Of a stretch of 60,482 nucleotides of DNA, positions 9,915-19,528 are shown one piece after another (the first letter of the stretch is position 1; every line of letters begins with the position of its first letter). The notes under the pieces are model-generated. The model saw nothing but the letters and a program-made list of their open reading frames with translations, had not been told where the DNA came from and did not search any database. A program made the translations under genes and the position numbers. The stretch comes from an uncultured Flavobacteriales bacterium (GTDB lineage Bacteria > Bacteroidota > Bacteroidia > Flavobacteriales_D > Sanyastnellaceae), in assembly GCA_905480095.1 (NCBI GenBank), contig CAJQPF010000030.1, forward strand, positions 1 through 60,482. The letters are read 5' to 3'.

Positions 9915-11593
9915 GCTCAGAATTACTTTTTACACAGCCGGGTTTTTGGGTTTTCATGCTCGTTGTGATGATCGCACTCGCACTCCTGAAGCATAAAATT
10001 GCGATGCGTAACGTTTTTCTTTTCGCAGCGAGTTTGTTTTTTTACTGGAAAACCAGCGCGAGTTTTGTCTTTCTACTCTTGTTTTCCACTTTAGCAGATT
10101 GGGGCATCGCCATGGCAATGGCCCGAAGTGAAACATGGAAAAGAACAACGTGGCTCATTTTAAGTGTGGTCATTAATTTGGGGTTGCTGGGGTTCTTCAA
10201 GTACGCTTATTTCTTTGCTGATGCGAGCGCCACTTTGTTTGGCACATCATGGGAAGCAGTTATACCTGGGGCAAATTGGATGAACGCCCATCTCAACACA
10301 TCCTTCCGTGTTGACACGATTTTACTGCCTGTAGGAATATCGTTCTATACATTTCAAACCCTGAGTTACGCGATTGATGTATACAGGCGTGAAATTGAGC
10401 CTGTCAAGTCATTTTGGGATTTCGGATGTTATGTCACATTCTTTCCGCAATTGGTGGCGGGGCCAATTGTCAGGGCCAAATCTTTTATACCACAACTGCA
10501 CGCTGCGTATCAATTGAGCAGAAAAGAATTTAAAATGGGGGTCTGGTGGATCCTTACTGGCCTCATTAAAAAAGTGATTTTCGCAGATTATATAGCCATG
10601 AATCTTGTCGATCGTGTTTTTGCCTCACCCACAAGTTACAGTGGCCTCGAGGTGATGCTTGGCCTCTATGGATATAGTCTACAGGTATTTGCCGATTTTA
10701 GTGGCTACAGTGACATTGCCATTGGTGTTGCACTGTTGATGGGATTTCGCCTAGATGAAAACTTCAGGTCACCATATAAAGCGAGAAATTTAGGAGAATT
10801 CTGGAGAAGATGGCATATCTCTCTATCCACTTGGCTACGGGACTACTTGTACATTCCTATGGGGGGAAGTAGAACGGCAAGCATCTTTTCTGGGATATTT
10901 TCTTTGGCAACAGTATTCTTCTTATCCATGATGTTTGGTGAGTCTGGCGAGATTAATTTCGGTGTATTGTTTCTTGGATTTGGAATGATGTTGTTGCTTT
11001 GGTCTTCAGGGGTGATGTATCCCAGATGGGGACAAAAACTCGCTTCATATGTGAATATTATGGCCACGATGGTGATTGGCGGGCTTTGGCATGGCGCCTC
11101 ATGGAATTTCCTCCTTTGGGGCGCCCTAAATGGGTTGGGCTTACTCGTATACAAAGTCATTGGGACCAAAATGCCGTGGGCCTCACACCATGGTTGGTGG
11201 GCCAGAGCTATAGGCCTGATTACAACCTTCAATTTTATCACATTTACCAGAATTTGGTTCAGGTCTGGGTCTGGAATCGGATGGGAAACAACGCCCGGAA
11301 ATCACAACCTTCTCACAGAGTGGTTTACAGCGAATGACCTTCTTTATCAAATGTCAAAACACTTCAATGACATTCCATGGATGGATGTCGCTTGGGGACA
11401 TCTCACATGCATCGCAATCATGGCTGTGGGTTTCACACTCCATCTCAGTCCAGAACGAATGAGATCAAAGGTCATCGATAAATTCACCTCTTTCTCTATT
11501 CTTACAATTTGGGTGATTACTGCGAGTGTGGCAGCATTGTTATGGAAGGTTGGAGCGGCATTACCTACGCCATTTATTTACTTCCAGTTTTAG
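9911..11593 (+). CDS. MBOAT family O-acyltransferase (AlgI-like)
   Basis: Multi-pass protein with LPVGISFYTFQTLSYAIDVYR, FADFSGYSDIAIG, FWRRWHISLSTWLRDYLYIPMGG, and GGLWHGASWNFLLWG motifs. Confidence 0.95.
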   Translation: MSSELLFTQPGFWVFMLVVMIALALLKHKIAMRNVFLFAASLFFYWKTSASFVFLLLFSTLADWGIAMAMARSETWKRTTWLILSVVINLGLLGFFKYAYFFADASATLFGTSWEAVIPGANWMNAHLNTSFRVDTILLPVGISFYTFQTLSYAIDVYRREIEPVKSFWDFGCYVTFFPQLVAGPIVRAKSFIPQLHAAYQLSRKEFKMGVWWILTGLIKKVIFADYIAMNLVDRVFASPTSYSGLEVMLGLYGYSLQVFADFSGYSDIAIGVALLMGFRLDENFRSPYKARNLGEFWRRWHISLSTWLRDYLYIPMGGSRTASIFSGIFSLATVFFLSMMFGESGEINFGVLFLGFGMMLLLWSSGVMYPRWGQKLASYVNIMATMVIGGLWHGASWNFLLWGALNGLGLLVYKVIGTKMPWASHHGWWARAIGLITTFNFITFTRIWFRSGSGIGWETTPGNHNLLTEWFTANDLLYQMSKHFNDIPWMDVAWGHLTCIAIMAVGFTLHLSPERMRSKVIDKFTSFSILTIWVITASVAALLWKVGAALPTPFIYFQF

Positions 11594-11608
11594 ATAAGCG
11601 TTGTCGTT

Positions 11609-11761
11609 TTACTCTGATTCAAATTCGAGTTCTATGCTTTGATATGCTTCACACGCCTCGTTGTGAGATGCACAAGAAGGGAGCGTGAGTGCAATCATCA
11701 CAAGAACAAATGCAGCTGAAACGTATACACGCTTTCGTGTTGTAGAAAAAGTAATCTTCAT
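11609..11761 (-). CDS. Small (50 aa) putative lipoprotein, absent from the supplied ORF track
   Basis: Minus-strand translation MKITFSTTRKRVYVSAAFVLVMIALTLPSCASHNEACEAYQSIELEFESE*; positively charged n-region, hydrophobic core, LPSC lipobox. Confidence 0.6.
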   Translation of the reverse strand: MKITFSTTRKRVYVSAAFVLVMIALTLPSCASHNEACEAYQSIELEFESE

Positions 11762-11879
11762 GTATCTAAAATTTATAAGTGAAAAGTTAAGGTATTGAGT
11801 TCAATAACCAAGTGAATATTTATTTCATTGCTCACTATAAATAGTTAAAAACCCTTTTTATGCACACTATCTTTGCCAA

Positions 11880-12200
11880 ATGGAAAAAGATGTCAAGTAC
11901 ATACGCGTAACATTATGGGCAATGATCGCCATTAATACTTTATTCCTGTGGTCTGAGTTTATGGATGAGCTATCTCCCATTAGCGCTGCATTAATCGCAG
12001 AGAAAATTGAGACCGTGCGAACACCTTTAATGATCTTAGAACTCCTCGCGATCGCAACCCTATTTGTTGACTTAGTGGTCCGCTATGACCGCATTAAGGA
12101 ACGCTTACAAACACTCCACGTTCTTGCAGTAGGCTTCTGTGTAGTCTCCTTCACCTTTCAAATTTTTGTGTACTATATGGACTCTGCTTTTCTGAACTAA
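11880..12200 (+). CDS. Small multi-pass membrane protein, hypothetical
   Basis: 106-aa ORF with three hydrophobic segments. Confidence 0.6.
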   Translation: MEKDVKYIRVTLWAMIAINTLFLWSEFMDELSPISAALIAEKIETVRTPLMILELLAIATLFVDLVVRYDRIKERLQTLHVLAVGFCVVSFTFQIFVYYMDSAFLN

Positions 12201-12201
12201 A

Positions 12202-12963
12202 TCAGTCCAAATCGTATCTATAATCTCCGTCTTCCAATTTGCTGGGCAACATTCTGAAAAGTCCATATTGTCTTTTAACATAGAGGATGAACTCGTACTG
12301 CGTCATTTTCTTCAGCATTGCGTCACCAGGATCACAAAACGCAGCAAAACTTTCAAATTCATCTGTCTCAAGCTGAACGATATCATAGTCAACATACTTC
12401 ACAAAGAGCTCTTGAAGTAAATCTCGTCTGTTGTCCTTGTTGATTAACGCTTGCTCCAATCTTTTTGATTGTTCGCGTTTTGAAAATTGTTCGTATAAAA
12501 AGGTGATGGGGCTTTGCATTGCATTTACCCCTGAAACCCGAAAATCTTTTTCGTCATACCCAAGGGCCTCGATATCGTGAAGAATCTCTCGTAACGCACG
12601 AGGTGCATAGACTTCAGCAACCCCCACGGAGACTTTGAGGCGTGCCAAATCAATGTGAAGATCCATTGTCTTCATCAAAGCGATCACCTTTTTTTCGACA
12701 GAATAAAATCCGATTGCACCAAATACAATTGTATCACCTGGGCAGGCACGAAGCAGGAAACTACCGTCTCTCTCTACAAATACACCACCCCCACTTTCCT
12801 TGTTGACAGCCATGGCCGCGGGAATGATACCACCGCCCAATTCAAAGACCCACCCACTCACTACAATCGCGGAGTCGCATCGGGTTTGGGCTTGGATCGA
12901 AGACGCAGAAGATAAGACTTGTAAAACAGCCACAAAGGCTACGACAAAAAAACGATATACCAT
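12202..12963 (-). CDS. Secreted protein with carboxypeptidase-regulatory-like domain, hypothetical
   Basis: Signal peptide followed by VSGWVFELGGGIIPAAMAVNKESGGGVFVERDGSFLLRACPGDTIVFGAIGFY. Confidence 0.65.
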   Translation of the reverse strand: MVYRFFVVAFVAVLQVLSSASSIQAQTRCDSAIVVSGWVFELGGGIIPAAMAVNKESGGGVFVERDGSFLLRACPGDTIVFGAIGFYSVEKKVIALMKTMDLHIDLARLKVSVGVAEVYAPRALREILHDIEALGYDEKDFRVSGVNAMQSPITFLYEQFSKREQSKRLEQALINKDNRRDLLQELFVKYVDYDIVQLETDEFESFAAFCDPGDAMLKKMTQYEFILYVKRQYGLFRMLPSKLEDGDYRYDLD

Positions 12964-13023
12964 ACACGCAAGTTACATCTACAAAGATGTGGTCAGATAT
13001 GAAACGATTGTTAACTTCACCAC

Positions 13024-14100
13024 ATGACGAATAGAAAGTCCTCATCGAAAGAACATGCGGTTGATGCCGCGCGTAAGAGAATAAAGTCTAACAGACTTGA
13101 AAGTTCAAACATTCAAGACATCGCAAGGTCAGTCATCGCTGGTCATCGAGAAGATTTGGCAAAAGCCATTACTTTAATTGAAAGTGAACTTGCATCAGAC
13201 AGACCACTCGCACAACGTCTTCTAAGTGAAATAAAAACACTTACACAAAGCTCAGAAGAAAACAAGACCGTGAGGATTGGGATCACTGGAATCCCTGGGG
13301 TTGGAAAGAGCACGTTCATTGAACGTATGGGAATTGACTTAATCAATGAAGGCCACCGAGTGGCTGTACTCGCAGTAGACCCCAGTAGCAGAAGAACTCG
13401 GGGAAGTATTTTAGGTGACAAAACACGAATGGATGAACTCGCTGTTCACAGAAAAGCATTCGTGCGCCCATCACCTGCATCAGATGCATTAGGTGGCGTT
13501 GCTCGGGCCACCATGGAAGCTATCCTCCTCTGTGAGGCAGCAGGGTTTGATCGCATCATCATTGAAACTGTAGGTGTAGGCCAAAGTGAAATTGCGGTTC
13601 GTGATATGGTGGATGTTTTCATCCTTTTGCTGATCGAGGGAGCAGGTGACGACGTCCAGGGGATCAAGCGTGGAATTGTAGAGATGGCCGATTTGATCAT
13701 CGTACACAAGGCAGATGGAAAGCGCATCGATGCCTGTGAAACTACAGCTCAATCTTATCGCAATGCATTGCATTTATTCCCTACCCCTGATGGCGGTGAA
13801 GTTGTTGATGTAATGACTGCAAGTAGTTTAGAAAACAAAGGCCACAAAGAAGTACGTACAAAAATAAATCACATCATTGCAGTATGGAAAAGCAATGGAT
13901 GGTGGTTAACGCAACGAACCCATCAACGAAGTGACAGAATGACGTCACATGCCTCAGAACTTTTATTTTTAAAACAATTGAATACCCCCTCCTCTGCAAA
14001 ACAATGGCAAGCGCTTAAAGACGATGTTATAAATGGCACACGAAGTGCATTTTCTGCTGCCTGGGACTGGGTACATCGCGGGGAGGACAAAAACGATTAA
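13024..14100 (+). CDS. meaB: Methylmalonyl-CoA mutase-associated GTPase MeaB (ArgK)
   Basis: GITGIPGVGKSTFIERMG, AVDPSSRRTRGSILGDKTRM, and ETVGVGQSE motifs. Confidence 0.95.
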   Translation: MTNRKSSSKEHAVDAARKRIKSNRLESSNIQDIARSVIAGHREDLAKAITLIESELASDRPLAQRLLSEIKTLTQSSEENKTVRIGITGIPGVGKSTFIERMGIDLINEGHRVAVLAVDPSSRRTRGSILGDKTRMDELAVHRKAFVRPSPASDALGGVARATMEAILLCEAAGFDRIIIETVGVGQSEIAVRDMVDVFILLLIEGAGDDVQGIKRGIVEMADLIIVHKADGKRIDACETTAQSYRNALHLFPTPDGGEVVDVMTASSLENKGHKEVRTKINHIIAVWKSNGWWLTQRTHQRSDRMTSHASELLFLKQLNTPSSAKQWQALKDDVINGTRSAFSAAWDWVHRGEDKND

Positions 14101-14135
14101 GCAGATTCTTGTGATTCTCACCCTCAGAAACACCA

Positions 14136-14822
14136 TTGGACATATTAGAAAACATACTCTCACTCTCAGCAGCCATAGTCACGATGGGATGCTTGGGCTA
14201 TTTTCTAGGCTTGATATATCAAAAACGGATACTGAAGCACGGAGACAACGTCATCAGTTCGGAAGACAACAGTGTCATCAGTCAGCGATTAATGAATGTT
14301 CGAAATCACATGATGAGACTCCACGAGCTGGACAGTTTAAAGAAACGCGTCAGCGATTTTAAGCGTGAAAGTAAAGCAATCGACAAATCAATTGATCGAT
14401 TAGAAGTCACCTTAGACCACCTCCACAAGATGATTGAAGATGGAGAAGAAATATTGGCAGAAACAGTACTTACAAGATTCAGTAAACATTTGAGACAACT
14501 TCTTCATGAATGTGCTTCCCCTGAAATTGAAGTGTCCGTTCATTTAGAGCATATCGATTGCATATTGGCATTGCTATGCGCTTTAAATCACAACAAATGG
14601 TCCTATGAAATAAATACCGATACACTGGCGGATATCGATCTGGGCAGATCCATTAAATCCATGACAATATCGCCTTGGATATTTGAAAAAATGGGGGGGT
14701 TAGTACAAAGTGTAGGAGCAGGAAATGTGGTTAAACTGAAGATATGCAGCGACACCTACAATGTAAAATACACTCTAGAATCAAACGGTAAAATTTATTT
14801 TCACGAAACGATATTTACTTAA
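14136..14822 (+). CDS. Hypothetical membrane-anchored coiled-coil protein
   Basis: N-terminal TM segment and central heptad-like region. No family recognised. Confidence 0.55.
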   Translation: MDILENILSLSAAIVTMGCLGYFLGLIYQKRILKHGDNVISSEDNSVISQRLMNVRNHMMRLHELDSLKKRVSDFKRESKAIDKSIDRLEVTLDHLHKMIEDGEEILAETVLTRFSKHLRQLLHECASPEIEVSVHLEHIDCILALLCALNHNKWSYEINTDTLADIDLGRSIKSMTISPWIFEKMGGLVQSVGAGNVVKLKICSDTYNVKYTLESNGKIYFHETIFT

Positions 14823-14868
14823 ACTATATATTTAATAAAAACAACTTAAATATATAATTTACAGATAC

Positions 14869-16245
14869 TTAATTTCTAACAGAGTCAAAAACATCATTCA
14901 TTAAAAGCAATTCCTGTGAGCCGTCAGACATGTTTTTTAGAGTGACCTTCCCTGCTGTTCTTTCCTCATCTCCTATCAAAACTACAAAGGGAATCTCACG
15001 GTCTCCAGCATACTTCATTTGCTTTTTGAGCTTCACAGGGTCTGGGTACATTTCTACTGCAAGTCCCTGAGACCTTAATTGAGAAACCAACTGTAATTCA
15101 ACGTCGCAGTTCTTTTCGTTCATATACGTCACTAAGACGTCAGTCGTGAGGTCCAGTGCTTCTGGAAATCTATTAAAATGCGTCAACACATCTTCTATCC
15201 TATCGACGCCAAAACTAATCCCTACCCCACTCATTCCAGACCAACCAAATATGCCTGTTAAATCATCATATCTCCCTCCTCCACAAATACTTCCTACCGG
15301 AGAATCAGCAACACGAACTTCAAAAATGGCACCTGTGTAGTAATCCAAGCCTCGTGCAAGCATTGCATCAAACTTAATTTTCGGAGCTTCTATACCGTCT
15401 GCAGATGCTCGAGATAACAAGGCTTTCATGTCCGAGACCCCCTGCATCCCCTCGCTGTTGTTAGAGATCAAAGAAGCTATGTTTGAAAGCACATCCAAAC
15501 TGTCTGACGCTGCATTGATCTTGAAAAGCTTTTCTATGCCTTTTGCGACATCGACATCGAATCCCCTAACCTCGAGTTCTTTGACGACACCATCAACACC
15601 CACTTTGTCGTATTTGTCAACGGCCACCGTCCAGTCAGTCAATTTGTCGGCACCGACACCCATTGACAGAGCTACAGCTGACAGGATACGACGGTCGTTT
15701 ATTAAAATCGTATATCCAGGTACTCCTAGGGACGCAAGGGCCTCGGAGAACACTTGGACCAAGTCGAGTTCACACAACGTACTTGTGCTGCCTATAATGT
15801 CTGCATCACATTGAGTGAATTCTTGATACCTTCCCTTTCCAGGCCTGTCACCTCGCCAAACAGGTTGAATTTGGTATCTCCGAAAGGGAAATGTTAATTC
15901 ATTCCTATGCATCACTACAAATCGCGCAAAAGGAACTGTGAGATCGTATCGCAACGCCTTCTTGCTTATAGTCGGCGTTAACAGCTTGCTGTCCTTAGAC
16001 ATCAAAGCTTCAGGGTTTGCTTTGGATAAATAATCTCCATTGTTAAGAATACGGAAAATTAATTTATCGCCCTCTTCGCCATATTTGCCTGTTAATGTCT
16101 TCAGGTTTTCAAACGAAGGGGTTTCAACTGGCAGGAATCCATGCCTTTCAAAGACGCCGCGAATCGTTGAACATACCCATTGTCTGCGGGCCATAGCACG
16201 TGGACCAAAATCTCTGGTCCCTTTTGGAATGGAGGGTTTACTCAT
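14869..16245 (-). CDS. hisS: Histidine--tRNA ligase
   Basis: KGTRDFGP, RYDLTVPFARFV, FRRYQIQPVWRGDRPGKGRYQEFTQCDADI, GGRYDDL, GVSFG-like motif. Confidence 0.97.
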   Translation of the reverse strand: MSKPSIPKGTRDFGPRAMARRQWVCSTIRGVFERHGFLPVETPSFENLKTLTGKYGEEGDKLIFRILNNGDYLSKANPEALMSKDSKLLTPTISKKALRYDLTVPFARFVVMHRNELTFPFRRYQIQPVWRGDRPGKGRYQEFTQCDADIIGSTSTLCELDLVQVFSEALASLGVPGYTILINDRRILSAVALSMGVGADKLTDWTVAVDKYDKVGVDGVVKELEVRGFDVDVAKGIEKLFKINAASDSLDVLSNIASLISNNSEGMQGVSDMKALLSRASADGIEAPKIKFDAMLARGLDYYTGAIFEVRVADSPVGSICGGGRYDDLTGIFGWSGMSGVGISFGVDRIEDVLTHFNRFPEALDLTTDVLVTYMNEKNCDVELQLVSQLRSQGLAVEMYPDPVKLKKQMKYAGDREIPFVVLIGDEERTAGKVTLKNMSDGSQELLLMNDVFDSVRN

Positions 16246-16326
16246 CTGGCAACAATTATACTTAATTAATTCTATCTACTTCAATATGTTTCGATCTTTT
16301 ATCAAGAATGATCATCTCTTTTCTTG

Positions 16327-17064
16327 TTACCAAATAACCGGTGTTTGACCTGAGTTCTCTAGGGCGTCATTTACCCTTGAAAAAGGCTTAGAACCAAGGA
16401 AACCTCTATATGCAGAAAGGGGACTTGGATGCGATGAAATAAAAACGCTGTGGCGGGTCGTATCAATGATGGCTTCGAAACGTTTTGCATATTGACCCCA
16501 AAGCAAAAAACAAACCTTGCTTTGCTTGTCGTTGACTGCTTTAATCAAATCAGAAGTGAGATTCTCCCAACCCATGTTCGCATGTGACCCCGGCTCCTGA
16601 TGCGCCACCGTTAAGACAGAATTAATCAACAACACTCCTTGTTTGGCAAGATCTGACAAATCAGAACTTCTAGCATCAACATCTAAATCGTTTTTTCTTT
16701 CTTTAAAAATATTACGAAGAGATGGGGGTATTTTTGTTCCTTCTGGCACGGAAAACGCAAGACCATCTGCTTGATGTAATCCGTGATAGGGGTCTTGTCC
16801 GATGATGACCACTTTCACATCTGAATACTGACATAATCTGAGTGATCTGAAAATGTTATCAGGAGCAGGAAAACACAATCCGGCCTTGTATGCTTCGATA
16901 ATACGTGCTTCAAGTGGGCTCCAATACGCTTGTAAAGACATTTTATCAAAAGTTATCCCCCAATCCCCCACTCCTTCTCCAACACACAAAGCATCCCCTA
17001 AAGAACTTATTAAGTGGTCTTTAGGTGGTTCAAAGTGATGTGGTTCAAAACGTTCTTTTGACAT
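16327..17064 (-). CDS. ung: Uracil-DNA glycosylase
   Basis: VVIIGQDPYHGLHQADGLAFSVPEGTKIPPSLRNIFKE and SSHPSPLSAYRGFLGSKPFS motifs. Confidence 0.97.
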   Translation of the reverse strand: MSKERFEPHHFEPPKDHLISSLGDALCVGEGVGDWGITFDKMSLQAYWSPLEARIIEAYKAGLCFPAPDNIFRSLRLCQYSDVKVVIIGQDPYHGLHQADGLAFSVPEGTKIPPSLRNIFKERKNDLDVDARSSDLSDLAKQGVLLINSVLTVAHQEPGSHANMGWENLTSDLIKAVNDKQSKVCFLLWGQYAKRFEAIIDTTRHSVFISSHPSPLSAYRGFLGSKPFSRVNDALENSGQTPVIW

Positions 17065-17162
17065 CTTTTTTAATAATCGTTCGGAATTAATTTTTGACTA
17101 TGCAAAGTAAAAGTTATTTTTGTCTTTTCCCTATCAAATTGCAGACCACTATTCTCCCCACC

Positions 17163-18698
17163 ATGGATCCTAAAATTAAGGCTCGACTTCAAAGTAAGAG
17201 TGGGAAAACACTTTATGGCTACCAGAAGGAGGCCATAGATGAAATGATGGGTAAATTCAATGATAAGTCAACGAATTTCAACCTTCTTTTCCAACTGCCA
17301 ACTGGAGGTGGTAAAACGGTCATTTTCTCCGAATTGGCGAAACGATTCATCCTGTCTACCGGAAAAAAAGTCCTTATCCTTACGCACCGTATTGAGCTTT
17401 TAGGCCAAACAAGCAAAATGCTTTCTGAAATCGGTGTGCCAAATAAGGTGATCAATGCAAAAGTAAAAGATTTAGACGACGGGAAAGAGCACTGGTGTTA
17501 CGTGGCCATGGTTGAAACGTTAAACAATCGGATTAACGATGAGCAAATGGTGTTCGACAATCTCGGACTTGTTATTGTTGACGAGGCGCACTACAACAGT
17601 TTCCGTAAGCTTTTTAAGCACTTTCGTGAGCAAATACTTCTAGGCGTTACCGCTACTCCCCTGAGCTCGAACATTAAACTGCCTTTGAACGACAATTACA
17701 ATGAGCTTATCGTTGGAGAAAGTATTTCAAGCCTTGTTGAACAAGGGTATCTCGCCCGAGCGCACACCTACAATTACGATGTCAACCTAAGGGCTTTAAA
17801 GGTGGGGATAAATGGCGATTACACGGTAAGTTCCTCAGAGCGTCTTTATGGAAATTACCTCATGCAGGAGAAACTTCTCTATGCATATGAGGAGAAAGCA
17901 AAAGGCACCAAAACCCTCATCTTCAATAACGGCATAAACACCTCCAAGCAGGTGCAAGCGATGTTCGAGGAAGAAGGGTATGAGTGCAAGCACCTTGACA
18001 ATACCCACAGTGAAAAAGAACGCGCTGAGATCCTACAGTGGTTCCATGATAAACCCGATGCCATCTTATCCTCAGTAAGTATTCTTACAACCGGTTTTGA
18101 TGAGCCTACGGTTTCTACCATTATACTCAACCGTGCCACGAAATCTCTCACACTTTACCATCAGATGATTGGTCGTGGATCAAGGTCTCTTCCAAAAAAG
18201 AAAGAATTCAGTGTCATTGATTTGGGCAACAATGCCAGAAGGTTTGGATTGTGGGATGCGCATATCAACTGGAACGAAATTTTCAAAGCGCCTCAATCCT
18301 TTATAGACGGCTTATACACGGATGAGGAAATCGAAGATGAATTCGTTTACAAAATGCCTCAAGAATTATTAGACCGATTCGAAGGTGGCCCAGAGACATC
18401 ATTCGATATGCTTAAGGTATATGAAGATGTCATGAAGCAAGCAGAGCGTCCGAAAAAAGCAGTCGACATCAGTTTATTACAACATAAAGCGATTATCCAG
18501 TATGCAGCAGACGATTACTGGGATGCTGTTGAAATAATTACTGCGCTCGAAGAAGACATTAATTTCCGTGTTAAAATCTATGCCAAATGCATGGCGAAAA
18601 CAACGGACAATTATCGCACTTGGCTTCAAGACGAGTATACGCGTCGCCTAAAAACGGAACTGCGACACGATTTTAACAAAGCTTCTTCTGAAGAATAA
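17163..18698 (+). CDS. DEAD/DEAH-box (SF2) helicase
   Basis: QLPTGGGKTVIFSELA (motif I), VIVDEAHYNSF (motif II), LGVTATPL (III), HQMIGRGSR (VI). Start placed at the internal ATG 17163; the ORF extends upstream to 17094. Confidence 0.92.
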   Translation: MDPKIKARLQSKSGKTLYGYQKEAIDEMMGKFNDKSTNFNLLFQLPTGGGKTVIFSELAKRFILSTGKKVLILTHRIELLGQTSKMLSEIGVPNKVINAKVKDLDDGKEHWCYVAMVETLNNRINDEQMVFDNLGLVIVDEAHYNSFRKLFKHFREQILLGVTATPLSSNIKLPLNDNYNELIVGESISSLVEQGYLARAHTYNYDVNLRALKVGINGDYTVSSSERLYGNYLMQEKLLYAYEEKAKGTKTLIFNNGINTSKQVQAMFEEEGYECKHLDNTHSEKERAEILQWFHDKPDAILSSVSILTTGFDEPTVSTIILNRATKSLTLYHQMIGRGSRSLPKKKEFSVIDLGNNARRFGLWDAHINWNEIFKAPQSFIDGLYTDEEIEDEFVYKMPQELLDRFEGGPETSFDMLKVYEDVMKQAERPKKAVDISLLQHKAIIQYAADDYWDAVEIITALEEDINFRVKIYAKCMAKTTDNYRTWLQDEYTRRLKTELRHDFNKASSEE

Positions 18699-18718
18699 GC
18701 TGAGAGCCAAACGCCACC

Positions 18719-19528
18719 ATGTTTGTCCTTTATTTCATAGGTATAACAGCAAGTTTAATTGTGGGCTTCGGCATTGGGTTACATTCTGGCGTAAGCACCA
18801 CGAATGAGGGCATCTCATTCAACCTTTCCGAGAGATACAGGGGAATAAACACTTCTTTCATACAGTTGAGAAAGAGAGCAGACGCAGAAGAGGAGTTGGT
18901 CAAAGCAAAACAAAAAAACTTGCAGCTTCAAATGAACCCACACTTCATTTTCAATGCGTTAACCGGAATCCATATGCTCATCTTAAGAAGCGATACAAAA
19001 CCCGCTTTAACGTCTTTAAATCAGTTTAAAGGACTACTTGTCAGAAGTTGGGGGAGCGCGACAGACAACCCCAGGACCCTTCGCCCATCCACTGTTGCTA
19101 AAGAAATAAAATTCTTAAAAGAATATATCGCACTCGAGTCCCTCAGACTTTCAGATGAAATTGATTTTAAAATTCATTCGTCTGTTCATCCCACGCTCAA
19201 AATTTCTGCATTTTTAATTCAGCCATTGGTAGAGAATGCGATTTGGCACGGATTGGATGGCAGTAAAAAAGGAAGACCTGAGATCACCCTTACATTCAAA
19301 ACAGAACCTAAGAAGGGATGCCTCGTAATTTGTGTTGAAGACAATGGAGGCGGCTTGTCAACCTCAAATAATTTCGCAGCGAAAAGACAATCACATGGCT
19401 TAAGAATCATTCAAGAACGATTGAAATTAATCTCTCCATTGGCAAGCTTGCGTTTAGAGAACAGAAAAGACGCACAAGGATGTATTGCGACAATTTCAAT
19501 TCCTAGCGAGGAGATCCGCAAGGCTTAA
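18719..19528 (+). CDS. LytS/YehU-type sensor histidine kinase (His_kinase PF06580-like)
   Basis: LQLQMNPHFIFNALTGIHMLI H-box; FLIQPLVENAIWHGL and VEDNGGG ATPase motifs. Confidence 0.9.
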   Translation: MFVLYFIGITASLIVGFGIGLHSGVSTTNEGISFNLSERYRGINTSFIQLRKRADAEEELVKAKQKNLQLQMNPHFIFNALTGIHMLILRSDTKPALTSLNQFKGLLVRSWGSATDNPRTLRPSTVAKEIKFLKEYIALESLRLSDEIDFKIHSSVHPTLKISAFLIQPLVENAIWHGLDGSKKGRPEITLTFKTEPKKGCLVICVEDNGGGLSTSNNFAAKRQSHGLRIIQERLKLISPLASLRLENRKDAQGCIATISIPSEEIRKA

